Shown one piece after another: positions 41,836-50,021 of a stretch of 64,000 nucleotides of DNA. Positions within the stretch are counted from its first letter, which is position 1; the number at the start of each line of letters is the position of its first letter. The stretch spans positions 6,068 to 70,067 of the forward strand of contig CAYUBQ010000015.1 of the NCBI GenBank assembly GCA_964443135.1. Direction: 5' to 3'. Made by a program: the position numbers and the translations under genes. The notes under the pieces were generated by a model. It worked only from the letters and a program-made list of their open reading frames with translations. It searched no databases and was not told the DNA's origin. Source of the DNA: JAIPEI01 sp964443135. Lineage in GTDB: Bacteria; Desulfobacterota; DSM-4660; Desulfatiglandales; HGW-15.

Positions 41836-42588
41836 TTGAAGGCTGTTCACGAAAATGCGCCGTCCGGCATGCCCCTCCTGCGAACGGGCAAGGAAACGGG
41901 GCGTGTGCGCCGGTGCCTCTCCTGCGGGACCACGTCCATGAACGGCGGTCGCCGTTACTGCTCCAAGGGCTGCCGCGAGCAGATGATGTGGGTCCTTTCC
42001 CTGTCCAAGGGGCTCCTCCGCGTCTTCAATGCAAGATATGCCGCCTTCACGTTCGATCAGAGCCGCATCTTCCTCGACATCCTGCCGCTTCGATCCTGGG
42101 ACATCTCCCGTTTCACCTGCCGGAGGCGCGTGGCCCGGAAGCCCGCCGTAGACCTCAAGGACCTGATCCTGCAGTCCGGCGAGGAGTGGCACGAGATGGT
42201 CGGCAGCCATAAATCCAAGGGATACGCCTCCCTCTTTCTCTTGAGAAAAAACCACGACCAGACCGTCCCCGCCGATGCCGTCATGCCGGATCGAAGGGTG
42301 AGGCCGAGGTTCTCGCGCGTCGAAAAGGAGTCGATCAAGGCCCTTCGAATCGGCGTCAACGAGCTCCTTTCGGAGGCGGCCGTGGAAAGGGTCAAGTCCG
42401 CCTACAAACGCATGGCCAAGCTGCATCACCCGGACATGGGGGGGTGCGCCGAGGATTTTCGACGGCTGAACGAGGCCCACGAGCAGATGATCCTGTGGGC
42501 AAAGAACCCGCAATTCACCGCCAGGAAAGCGCTTGTCGACTGCTGGTCCTACGACGGATACACGAATCGCTGGGTGCCCCCTCTCTGA
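41836..42588 (+). CDS. J-domain protein with N-terminal zinc-binding motif
   Basis: A 250-residue protein of unknown role. Near the N-terminus RRCLSCGTTSMNGGRRYCSKGC has four cysteines in CxxC...CxxxC spacing, probably a zinc knuckle. The middle is unique, and the C-terminal part is a J-domain: VKSAYKRMAKLHHPDMGG carries the HPD motif that stimulates Hsp70 ATPase. DnaJ proteins normally have the J-domain first, so this order is reversed. The start is TTG at 41836 with GAGGAG nine bases upstream; an ATG 11 codons downstream is an alternative. It is probably a specialised Hsp70 co-chaperone, but its client is unknown. Confidence 0.75.
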   Translation: MKAVHENAPSGMPLLRTGKETGRVRRCLSCGTTSMNGGRRYCSKGCREQMMWVLSLSKGLLRVFNARYAAFTFDQSRIFLDILPLRSWDISRFTCRRRVARKPAVDLKDLILQSGEEWHEMVGSHKSKGYASLFLLRKNHDQTVPADAVMPDRRVRPRFSRVEKESIKALRIGVNELLSEAAVERVKSAYKRMAKLHHPDMGGCAEDFRRLNEAHEQMILWAKNPQFTARKALVDCWSYDGYTNRWVPPL

Positions 42589-42667
42589 GGTCCCGGACCC
42601 CCGCCGACCGGATCTGGTCTCGAGTACGGTCCGGACCGGGGAGGAACGCCCGGCCTGCGAGTGAACC

Positions 42668-43732
42668 GTGCCTGTCCAGTCCGTTTCGGCTCGAGACTGC
42701 CTGAAGGACTCGCCCGTGGAAGCCTCGGCGCCGTGCCGGGTCGATGCCGGCGGGACCTGGGACATCAAGGCCCTGGCCCTGCCGCTGGAACGCGAGGCGC
42801 CCGTGACGGTGAACGTCGCCCTGGACCTGCGGACGCGGGTGCGCCTCCTGCCGTATCGCGAGGGCCGGGTGCGGGTGGCCTCACAGGGTTTTCAGCCGGA
42901 GGGCGAAGCGGGCGAGGCGGGTGCCCTCCCCTTCCGCCCGCCGTTCGGTCTCTTCTTCGCGGCAGTGGAGCGGTTCGGTTTCCACGGGGTGGAGGTCCGG
43001 ATCGCCTCGGACTCCCCGCCCAGATCCGCCCTGGGGGGCTCCAGCACGGCCCTGACCGCTCTCCTGCGGGCCCTTTCCATCCTGAACGCCCGCCTGGGAA
43101 AGAAGGCCCTGCCCCCCAAGGCGCTGCTCCTGCTGGGGTACCACCTGGAGGACGGCGTTTCCGGGGGGTTCTGCGGCATGCAGGACCAGGCCGCCGCGGT
43201 GTACGGCGGAGTGAATCTGTGGCGATGGCAATACGGCCGACCCGGGACCCCGTTCCTCCGGGAGCCCCTTTTGGGCGCCCGGGGCGGTCGCGAGCTCACG
43301 AAGCGGATCCTGGTGGCGCACAGCGGACGGGACCACGACTCCGGTTCCGTGAACCGGGGATGGGGGGAGGCGTTTCTCTCGGGCCGCACCCGCAAAGGGT
43401 GGCTGAGCGCCAACCGCAAGGTACACCGCCTGGCCCAGGCCCTGCGGGAGCGGGACTGGACCGGCGCGGGGGAATGCCTTCGGGAGGAGATGGCCGTGCG
43501 TCGCGAGATCACTCCCGACGCCTTGATTCCCGAGACCCGGATCCTGATCGATGCGGCCGAGGCCGAGGGTTGCGGGGCCCGCTTCGCCGGCGCCGGCGCC
43601 GGCGGAGCGGTCTGGGCGATCGGCGCCCGGGACCGGATCCGGACCCTTCGCCCACGGTGGGAAGGGCTCCTGGAAACCATGGAGGGGGGACGGATCCTCG
43701 ACTGCAGGGTCGATCCGCGCGGGGCCCGATGA
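42668..43732 (+). CDS. GHMP-family sugar kinase
   Basis: A 354-residue small-molecule kinase. The three GHMP motifs are present: APCRVDAGGTWDIK (N-terminal), the ATP loop PPRSALGGSSTALTALLRAL, and GARFAGAGAGGAVWAI near the C-terminus. CGMQDQAAAVYGGVNLW resembles sugar-1- or sugar-7-phosphate kinases of the HddA/fucokinase type used for nucleotide-sugar precursors such as ADP/GDP-heptose. The start is GTG. Substrate is not determinable; a galactokinase or heptose kinase role is an inference. It is followed by a short unknown gene. Confidence 0.82.
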   Translation: MPVQSVSARDCLKDSPVEASAPCRVDAGGTWDIKALALPLEREAPVTVNVALDLRTRVRLLPYREGRVRVASQGFQPEGEAGEAGALPFRPPFGLFFAAVERFGFHGVEVRIASDSPPRSALGGSSTALTALLRALSILNARLGKKALPPKALLLLGYHLEDGVSGGFCGMQDQAAAVYGGVNLWRWQYGRPGTPFLREPLLGARGGRELTKRILVAHSGRDHDSGSVNRGWGEAFLSGRTRKGWLSANRKVHRLAQALRERDWTGAGECLREEMAVRREITPDALIPETRILIDAAEAEGCGARFAGAGAGGAVWAIGARDRIRTLRPRWEGLLETMEGGRILDCRVDPRGAR

Positions 43733-43823
43733 CGGCCCTCCCGCGGCATGCGGAAGAGAGGAAGCGGCGGCAGGCGTACGGGCAGCCCTCCGTCCCGCAG
43801 GAAGGGCCTGAAGGACCGAAGCC

Positions 43824-44279
43824 ATGGAGACGATGGAGAACCGGGCACAGGCGCCCCGGGTACGGATGATCATTCAGGTCGGATTCGACGTGCTCGACAT
43901 CCTGGCCACCCGCTTCGAGAAGGAGATGGGGCGGGAGTTCCTGCGGGTGTGGAACGAGAGCCTGGCGGGGATGGGGTGCCCGGCGGCGGCCCTTTTCGAA
44001 GGCATCCAGCCGGGGGCGGACAACCGGGACATCAACCGGCACATCGTCCGGACGCGCTGGGACGATCGCAAGGACCGGAACGACCCCCGGATCATCCAGG
44101 AGGCCTTTCTGGAGGTGATCGACAAGCAGCTGGAGGCCGCGCGCCGGATCCTGGGCCTCGGGATCGTCGAGCAGGCGACCGGCGAGGCCGTCCGCGTGCT
44201 CTCCATGGTGCAAAGGTACGAGGGAGACTCGGAGGTGGCGCGGGCCTTCATGGGCCGGCTCCGGGGCTCCCCGGACTGA
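43824..44279 (+). CDS. conserved-looking protein of unknown function
   Basis: A 151-residue, soluble, helix-rich protein that I do not recognise. It starts METMENRAQAPRVRM and contains IIQVGFDVLDILATRFEKEM and a later stretch QLEAARRILGLGIVEQATG. It has no membrane segment, signal peptide or metal-binding cluster. Codon use is like its neighbours, supporting it as a real gene. It lies 91 bases after the GHMP kinase on the same strand and converges on the zinc-ribbon gene. Confidence 0.6.
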   Translation: METMENRAQAPRVRMIIQVGFDVLDILATRFEKEMGREFLRVWNESLAGMGCPAAALFEGIQPGADNRDINRHIVRTRWDDRKDRNDPRIIQEAFLEVIDKQLEAARRILGLGIVEQATGEAVRVLSMVQRYEGDSEVARAFMGRLRGSPD

Positions 44280-44291
44280 GCCCGCCAACCA

Positions 44292-44309
44292 CCCCCCCCG
44301 GGGGGGGGG
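44292..44309. terminator. C8G10 palindrome between convergent genes
   Basis: Eight C residues followed directly by ten G residues, between convergent stop codons 32 bases apart. It could act as a bidirectional stem or transcription block, but there is no T-run on either side. Homopolymer length here is prone to replication slippage and sequencing error. Confidence 0.4.
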
Positions 44310-44311
44310 CC

Positions 44312-44992
44312 CTACCCCCTTCCGAGTTCCTTCAGGGTATCCATGAACACCTTGTAAAAGCGATCGTTCTCGGAGACCGCCTTCCTCAGGACGGCCTGGA
44401 GCTTGTCCAGGTCTCCCGGGTTGATCACCAGGTTGGCGCTCATGGCGAAGGTCATCATGTTGTCCATGGTCTGGAGCTGATCCCCCAGGAGGGCCAGGAA
44501 GATCTTTCGCCGGACGGACATGGGAAGGTGATTGATGGCGTTGACGATCGGGCTGTGCTCGAGGGGCTGGCCGTCGAACCCTTCGGCCAGGAACACGAGA
44601 TCGAACACGTGGAAACGCATCTTGCTGATGGCGTCGCGCGTGTCCGGCGAGTCCACGAAACGGTACGCCAGCGCTTCCACCGCCGTCCGGATCTGCTCCT
44701 TCCGGGCGAGGTCGCTGTCCAGGACGAGGGCCAGCCTGGTCCCTTCCTCGTAAAACCCGAGAGACGTGTCGTCGCCGTAGTCGAGCTCCTGCCCCGAGGT
44801 CTTCCGCTCGGACGGATCGGACGCCGCAGCCCCCCCCTCCGTCCTTTGGGAGTCCCCGGCGGAACCCTCCCGCGTGTCGAGGGTGATCTTGTTCCGGCAG
44901 GAGGGGCAGGCGATCTTGACGATCTGGTCCCGGGGAAGCTTCTCGTCCGGAATCTTCAGGGTCTTGCTGCAGTGGCTGCACGTCACCTCCAT
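44312..44992 (-). CDS. zinc-ribbon protein with receiver-like C-terminal domain
   Basis: A 226-residue protein. The N-terminus is an MJ0042-type zinc ribbon, VTCSHCSKTLKIPDE...ACPSCRNK, with two CxxC pairs. A Ser/Glu/Gly-rich linker follows to about residue 85. The C-terminal half (LALVLDSDLARKEQIRTAVEAL, then FDLVFLAEGFDG) resembles a response-regulator fold, but the phospho-acceptor aspartate is not evident. It follows the PilT-type ATPase by 51 bases on the same strand, so a role in pilus motility or its control is plausible. Family naming is tentative. Confidence 0.7.
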   Translation of the reverse strand: MEVTCSHCSKTLKIPDEKLPRDQIVKIACPSCRNKITLDTREGSAGDSQRTEGGAAASDPSERKTSGQELDYGDDTSLGFYEEGTRLALVLDSDLARKEQIRTAVEALAYRFVDSPDTRDAISKMRFHVFDLVFLAEGFDGQPLEHSPIVNAINHLPMSVRRKIFLALLGDQLQTMDNMMTFAMSANLVINPGDLDKLQAVLRKAVSENDRFYKVFMDTLKELGRG

Positions 44993-45043
44993 GGATGCAC
45001 TCCTTGAGCGTGCGGTTCGACGGACCGCAGCGGATCGGGGCCC

Positions 45044-46231
45044 TTATGATCGCCGCATCCGCTGTTCCTCTTCCTTGCCGTACGCGTCGTCCAGGGTCAA
45101 ATCCTCGATGGACGTGGTCTTTTCGCCCCGGGACGCCTTGATGGAGTCGATGGCCCGACCCACCACCGCCTTCCGCGAGGCGTAACTCATGGCCGTGTCC
45201 TCGGAGATGAGCGCCTGCTTGAAGAGGTCGGCGATACACTGGTCGAAGGTCATCATACCGAAGGCCTGGCTCCCCTCGATGATCTCGTAGAAGCTCTTTC
45301 CCTCGGACTCGCCGTTGAGGATGGAGTCCTTGACCCGCAGGTTCGACCCCATGATCTCGAAGGCCGCGATCCGGCCGCCGCCTTCCTTGGGGAGCAGGCG
45401 CTGGCAGGCGATCCACCTCATGGTGTCGGTGAGGCGGATGCGGATCTGCTTTTCCTCCTCCTGCTCGAACATGCCCACGATGCGGTTGATGGTCTGCCCG
45501 GAGTCCACCGTGTGGAGGGTGCTCAGGACCAGGTGTCCGGTCTCCGCGGCGGAAAGGGCGATCTCCACGGTCTCCCGGTCGCGCATCTCGCCCACCAGGA
45601 TCACCTTGGGGGCCTGCCGGAGGGCCGCCCGGAGCCCTAAGGAGAAGGTGTCGAAGTCGAGCCCCAGCTCCCGCTGGTTGAACGTGGAGGTCTTCTGGGA
45701 GTGGACGAACTCCACCGGGTCCTCCAGGGTCACCACGTGCACGGACTTGGTCTCGTTGATCTCGTCCAGGACCGCGGCAAGGGAGGTCGACTTTCCGCTT
45801 CCGGTCGCGCCGGTCACCAGGATGATGCCGTTCCGCTCCAGGGCCATCTTCTTGAAGGCGACGGGGAGCTTCATCTCTTCGATGGTCGGCACCCGGGTGG
45901 CGAGCTGGCGCATCACCGTGGAGTAGAACCCCTTCTGGGAGAAGACGTTGACGCGGAAACGCGCTTTGCCGGCGAGCTGGTAGGAGAGGTCGCAGGAACC
46001 CTCTGCGAGCAGGTTCCGGGTCAGCCTCCGGTCTCCGTTGATGAGGTTCAGCGCGAACACCTCGGTCTGAAAGGGGGTCAAGCGGTGGATAGGCGGGTTC
46101 AAGGAAACCGGCTCGAGCTCTCCCGACGTCTCCACCTGAAAGGGCTTGTCCACGGTGACGTTCAAGTCGCTCACGTTGTCATGGGACTCGAGCATCGCCG
46201 TGAGGATGTGATCGATCTGCTGGCGTCTCAT
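45044..46231 (-). CDS. pilU: PilT/PilU-family type IV pilus retraction ATPase
   Basis: A 395-residue secretion-type hexameric ATPase. The Walker A is GIILVTGATGSGKSTSLAAVLD, the Asp box VVTLEDPVEFVH, the Walker B VILVGEMRDRETVEIAL, and the His box STLHTVDSGQT. N-terminal sequence is less PilT-like than its neighbour, and the C-terminal tail is long and charged, ending DDAYGKEEEQRMRRS. A second PilT-type gene lies 52 bases upstream; in Pseudomonas such pairs are PilT and PilU. No pilin or assembly genes are in the window. The exact PilU assignment is inferred from the pairing. Confidence 0.85.
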   Translation of the reverse strand: MRRQQIDHILTAMLESHDNVSDLNVTVDKPFQVETSGELEPVSLNPPIHRLTPFQTEVFALNLINGDRRLTRNLLAEGSCDLSYQLAGKARFRVNVFSQKGFYSTVMRQLATRVPTIEEMKLPVAFKKMALERNGIILVTGATGSGKSTSLAAVLDEINETKSVHVVTLEDPVEFVHSQKTSTFNQRELGLDFDTFSLGLRAALRQAPKVILVGEMRDRETVEIALSAAETGHLVLSTLHTVDSGQTINRIVGMFEQEEEKQIRIRLTDTMRWIACQRLLPKEGGGRIAAFEIMGSNLRVKDSILNGESEGKSFYEIIEGSQAFGMMTFDQCIADLFKQALISEDTAMSYASRKAVVGRAIDSIKASRGEKTTSIEDLTLDDAYGKEEEQRMRRS

Positions 46232-46283
46232 GGTTCTTCGCTCCCTGAGAGGGTTCTGCGACTCCGCCGCCGGGCGGTTCCTC

Positions 46284-47366
46284 CTACACCTCCGTGAAGT
46301 CGGAGGGGGGGTTCTTGAGAAACGGCCTGAACTTGCCCTTGTCGTTCGCCTTGTTGTATGCGTCGTCCGCGGCGATCCGCCGGCTCTTCAAATGATCCAT
46401 GATGGCGTCGTCGAGAGACTGCATGCCGTACTTCTTGCCGGTCTGGATCATGGACGGGATCTGGAAGGTCTTGGCCTCGCGGATCAGGTTCCGGACGGCC
46501 GGGTTGGCGATCATGATCTCCAGGGCCGCCACCCGGCCTTTCTTGTCGACCCGCTTGAAGAGCGTCTGGGCCACGACGGCGCGCAGGCCGTCGGCCAGGG
46601 TGTTCCGGATCTGCTCCTGCTGGTTCACCGGAAAGACCTCGATGACGCGGTCCACGGTCTTGGCCGCGCTGGTGGTGTGGAGCGTGCCGAAGACCAGGTG
46701 TCCGGTGGCCGAGGCCTCGATGGCGAGGCTGATGGTCTCCAGGTCGCGCATTTCGCCCACGAGGATGATGTCCGGATCCTCGCGGAGGGCGCCCCGGAGT
46801 GCCGCGGAGAAGGACCGTGTGTGCAGGCCCACCTCCCGGTGGTTGACCACGGCCTTCTCGCTGTGGTGGACGAACTCGATAGGGTCCTCGATGGTCAGGA
46901 TGTGGTCCTTGCGGGTCCGGTTGGCCTCGTCGATGATGGCGGCCAGGGTGGTGGACTTGCCGCTGCCGGTGGGGCCGGTGACCAGGACGAGGCCGCGGGG
47001 CAGCGTGGCAAGCCGCCGGACGATGGGCGGCAGCCCGAGCTGCTCGCAGGTGAGAATGCTCGAAGGGATCTCCCGGAAGACGGCTCCCACACCGTACTTC
47101 TGCTGGAAGAAGTTGGCACGGTACCGGGCGAGACCGGGGATCTCGTAAGCGAAGTCCACGTCTCCCGACTCCTCGAACACCTTCACCTTCTCCTCGGGGG
47201 CGATCTCGTAGAGCATCCCCTTGAGGTTGTCGTTGTTCAGCGGCTTGTACTTCACCCGCTCCAGTTCCCCCTGGATGCGGAGCACCGGCTGCTGGCCGGA
47301 GATGAGGTGCAGGTCGCTCGCGCCCTGCTCGTTCATCAGCTTGAAAAACGCGTCAATCTGGGCCAT
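46284..47366 (-). CDS. pilT: type IV pilus retraction ATPase PilT
   Basis: A 360-residue ATPase powering pilus retraction and twitching motility. Motifs: MAQIDAFFKLMNEQGASDLH at the start, GLVLVTGPTGSGKSTTLA (Walker A), LTIEDPIEFVH, DIILVGEMRDLETI (Walker B) and GTLHTTSAAKTVDR. The start is at MAQIDAF because CCGGAGGAACACC precedes it; a longer frame adds 17 residues. A promoter and three tandem repeats lie upstream. It leads a set with the PilU-like ATPase and zinc-ribbon protein. Confidence 0.93.
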   Translation of the reverse strand: MAQIDAFFKLMNEQGASDLHLISGQQPVLRIQGELERVKYKPLNNDNLKGMLYEIAPEEKVKVFEESGDVDFAYEIPGLARYRANFFQQKYGVGAVFREIPSSILTCEQLGLPPIVRRLATLPRGLVLVTGPTGSGKSTTLAAIIDEANRTRKDHILTIEDPIEFVHHSEKAVVNHREVGLHTRSFSAALRGALREDPDIILVGEMRDLETISLAIEASATGHLVFGTLHTTSAAKTVDRVIEVFPVNQQEQIRNTLADGLRAVVAQTLFKRVDKKGRVAALEIMIANPAVRNLIREAKTFQIPSMIQTGKKYGMQSLDDAIMDHLKSRRIAADDAYNKANDKGKFRPFLKNPPSDFTEV

Positions 47367-47488
47367 GGTGTTCCTCCGGGTGAAACGATCCCGCCGGTTC
47401 CGCTCGAGGATGGGCATCCCCTTCGGGATGCATCGATACGCGCGGGCAGGAAAAGGGGATGCCGGGCAACGATAGAGAGGCCGAATCC

Positions 47489-47803
47489 TGATGGAGTCGC
47501 AAAAAGCCCGAAGCCTTTAGATCTGCCCTTGGCATCTCACAGGGTACGACGATACCCAGCGGCGCGTGAGCGGGTTTTTGCGAATGCGTCAAATATGATG
47601 GCGTCGCAAGAGGCCGAAGCCTCGAGATCTGCCCTTGGCATCTCACAGGGTACGACGATACCCGGCGGCGCGTGAGCGGGTTTTTGCGAATGCGTCAAAT
47701 ATGATGGCGTCGCAAGAGGCCGAAGCCTCGAGATCTGCCCTTGGCATCTCACAGGGTATGACGATACCCAGCGGCGCGTGAGCGGGTTTTTGCGAATGCG
47801 TCA
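47489..47803 (+). repeat. three tandem copies of the dispersed repeat with terminal inverted repeats
   Basis: Copies at 47489-47591, 47596-47697 and 47702-47803, separated by AATA. Each begins TGATGG[A/C]GTCGCAA, contains GATCTGCCCTTGGCATCTCA and CAGCGGCGCGTGAGCG, and ends GGGTTTTTGCGAATGCGTCA. The second and third differ at only about two bases, so the duplication looks recent; the first differs more near its start. The ends can pair (TCGCAAAAAGCCCG with CGGGTTTTTGCGA), so each unit can fold into a long hairpin. Diverged copies lie at 9545-9639 and 24324-24426. They fall in the leader between the probable pilT promoter and pilT. Confidence 0.92.
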
Positions 47804-47858
47804 CTCATCTGCGCCACGGCACGGACAGGAGCCGGGTGCCTGCTGCAAAACCGATGGA

Positions 47859-47886
47859 AGTATAAACCAAACGGTCCCCGTTTCAA
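47859..47886 (-). promoter_or_regulatory. probable minus-strand promoter for pilT
   Basis: Minus-strand TTGAAA (47886-47881), a 16-base spacer and TATACT (47864-47859). Transcription would begin near 47852, giving a leader of roughly 485 bases that contains all three repeats. Apart from this promoter and the repeats, the 562-base gap 47367-47928 shows no gene. Confidence 0.5.
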
Positions 47887-47928
47887 AGGCAAAAAAGCGC
47901 GCGGTTCTCCGGTCAGGACCACACCCCC

Positions 47929-48381
47929 CTACAGCACCTTGATCATGAGAAGCGCGTTCTGCCCGCGGGGATAGAACCGGCGCTCGACCCCTGCCACCCG
48001 AAACCCCTCGTCTTCGAACAGGGCTCTTGCGAAAAGGTTGCCCGTGGCGGTGTGGAGCCGGAGCAGGCCCCCGCCGGATTTCCGGACCTCCGCCTCGATT
48101 TCCCTCAGGAGACGGCGGCCGATTCCGCAGCGATGGAGTTCGGGGTCCACAGCGATCGCCAGGAGTTCGGTTTCCGGAAGGGAGTCGGGATACGGGGGGA
48201 TCCGGGCCGTCATGGCGAACCCCGCGGGCCGGTCCCCGGAGAGCGCCAGCAGGATCAGGGCCGCCCCGGAGTCGAGCCAGTCCCGGATGACCTTGGCGTA
48301 GGCACCGAACCTCCGGAACGCGTGCGCGCTGAGCCGGATGACGAAGGCCCGGTCGGCCGGCCGGGCCTCCCGAATGCGCAA
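47929..48381 (-). CDS. GNAT-family N-acetyltransferase
   Basis: About 150 residues of a GCN5-related acetyltransferase, with ELLAIAVDPELHRCGIGRRLL carrying the acetyl-CoA pyrophosphate loop (R/Q-x-x-G-x-G/A) and the C-terminal NLFARALFEDEGFRVAGVERRFY typical of RimI-like proteins. The start is uncertain: TTG at 48381 (LRIREARPADRAF) gives normal length, but has no good ribosome site; the open frame extends much further back without homology-like content. RimI-like function would be ribosomal-protein or amino-acid acetylation, substrate unknown. Confidence 0.7.
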   Translation of the reverse strand: MRIREARPADRAFVIRLSAHAFRRFGAYAKVIRDWLDSGAALILLALSGDRPAGFAMTARIPPYPDSLPETELLAIAVDPELHRCGIGRRLLREIEAEVRKSGGGLLRLHTATGNLFARALFEDEGFRVAGVERRFYPRGQNALLMIKVL

Positions 48382-48790
48382 GCGCGAAGCCGGCGACCCG
48401 GGCCCGCTGCCGCCGGGTCGGTCGTGGGAGGGGGGCGGGCCTGACGGGGAGGACCCGGACCGAGTCCGCCTTCGGAGGCGTCGGATCTCCCCGTACTTTC
48501 CGTATCTGCCGCCGCTCAAGGGCTTGTTTCCTCCCGGGGATGACAGGCGTGGCGCATTCGGGGCGGCCCTTCGGGTCAAGGTGCCGCAGGGGTGTGAAGG
48601 AAACCGGGTTACCCCTCCTGGAGGGACGCTAGCACACTTTCCCGCAGGAGAAAAGCGGGCCCGTTTTCCCTTGCGAAGGGTCGCGGCCGTCACTAGAGTG
48701 GAACCCGCAGAGACGGTCCGGCGGGCCGGTCCGGGTTCGGGCCCGGACGGGGACCGCCGGGAGGAGCGATTTCGAGCAGGGACGGAAGGC
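48382..48790. other. intergenic region between divergent acetyltransferase and MFS genes
   Basis: About 410 GC-rich bases with open frames in several directions but no recognisable protein. I see no clear promoter pair, hairpin terminator, tRNA or repeat copy. Part of it may encode the true N-terminus of the acetyltransferase. Confidence 0.5.
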
Positions 48791-49981
48791 ATGACGAGCA
48801 CGGGCCGCGGTTCTTCCAAGACGAACGCAAACCCCTCCTTGCTCAGCCCGGCCTTCGTCCTGCTCAACCTGGCCTACCTCCTGGTCTTCTCCAACGTGGC
48901 GCTCTTCTACCTCTATCCGATCGCCCTGAACGAGATGGGGGCGGGAAAGCACGCCATCGGATGGGTGATGGGCGTCTTCTCCCTGTCGGCCGTTCTCTCC
49001 CGTCCGCTGATGGGGGTGATCGCGGCGAGGCGGGGGGAGTTCCTGCTCATGTCCGGGGGGACGGCCGTGATGCTCGCGGCGTCGGCCTGCTATCCTTTCC
49101 TCGGGTCGGTGGGCGTCTCCATGCTGGGCGTGAGGGTCGCGCACGGCCTGGGGTTTTCGGGGTTCGTGGCGGGCAGCTTTTCGGCCGTGGCGTTGCTTTT
49201 CCCCGGCGAGCGCCGGGCGGCGGCCTACAGCATCGTGGGCGCATCCCTCATGTCCGCAATGGCCCTCGCCCCGCCGGCGGGCGAAACCCTGATCGCAAAG
49301 TTCGGGTTCGGGGCGTTGTTCCTCTGTGCGTGCGGCCTGATCCTGCTGGCATGGGCCGCGGTGACCGGCGCCGCAGGGCGCGCGGAACAAGGAAAACGGC
49401 CGCGATCCGCCGGGCGGACGCCCTACCGCCGCCTGCTCGGGGACGGCACGTACCTCCTGCTCCTGGCCTCCACCCTGATCTTCGCCCACTGCCAGTCGAC
49501 GCTGCTCAACTTCCTGGCCCTTGCGGCCGAGCGGCACGACGCTTCGGCGGGCCGGTTCTTTTTCACGGCCTTCGCACTGGCCATCGGGGTTCTCCTGACC
49601 ATGGGGCGCGTAATCGATCGGATGGGCAAGCGCCTTTTTCTGAGAATGTTCTACCCCGTGCTCGCACTGGGGTTGCTCCTGCTGCCGCCCTTCCTGGGTC
49701 GGTTCGGGCAGTGGATGCCGGCCCTTCTCTTCGGGCTGGGGATCGGGTTTCTCTTTCCCGCGCACAACGCCCTGGCCGCGGGGTACGGGGAGCGGGACGA
49801 AAAGCCCGGCGTCATGGCCCTGTTCACGGCGGTGTACGACTCGGGGTTCATTTCCGGGGCGGTCGTCTCCGGCTGGATCGCCGCCGGTCTCGGGCTGGAC
49901 GGCCTGTTCTATGTCACCGGGGGAATGGCCCTCCTCGGGTTCGTGATCTGCCTGGCCGCCCCGATCCGCGAGGGGGAGTGA
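48791..49981 (+). CDS. major facilitator superfamily transporter
   Basis: A 396-residue membrane protein with about 12 hydrophobic helices. LLNLAYLLVFSNVALFYLYP begins the first helix; the loop MGVIAARRGEFLLM holds the G-x-x-x-D/R-R-x-x-x signature region between helices 2 and 3, and GRVIDRMGKRLFLR is the equivalent in the second half. The family is the small-molecule exporter type close to YfcJ/arabinose exporters, but the substrate is not assignable. The ATG at 48791 is chosen over a longer frame that overlaps the noncoding divergent region. Confidence 0.85.
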   Translation: MTSTGRGSSKTNANPSLLSPAFVLLNLAYLLVFSNVALFYLYPIALNEMGAGKHAIGWVMGVFSLSAVLSRPLMGVIAARRGEFLLMSGGTAVMLAASACYPFLGSVGVSMLGVRVAHGLGFSGFVAGSFSAVALLFPGERRAAAYSIVGASLMSAMALAPPAGETLIAKFGFGALFLCACGLILLAWAAVTGAAGRAEQGKRPRSAGRTPYRRLLGDGTYLLLLASTLIFAHCQSTLLNFLALAAERHDASAGRFFFTAFALAIGVLLTMGRVIDRMGKRLFLRMFYPVLALGLLLLPPFLGRFGQWMPALLFGLGIGFLFPAHNALAAGYGERDEKPGVMALFTAVYDSGFISGAVVSGWIAAGLGLDGLFYVTGGMALLGFVICLAAPIREGE

Positions 49982-50021
49982 GTGAGGGCCGCGGAGACAA
50001 CCGTATCAGGGAGGGAGAGGC

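Noticed and set aside
43730..43869. Short frame overlapping the GHMP kinase stop and next gene
   Set aside because: It overlaps the start of the better-supported 43824 gene and has shadow-like arginine/proline composition.
47489..47803. CRISPR array
   Set aside because: The three repeat units are about 102 bp with only 4-base separators; there are no variable spacers and no cas genes.
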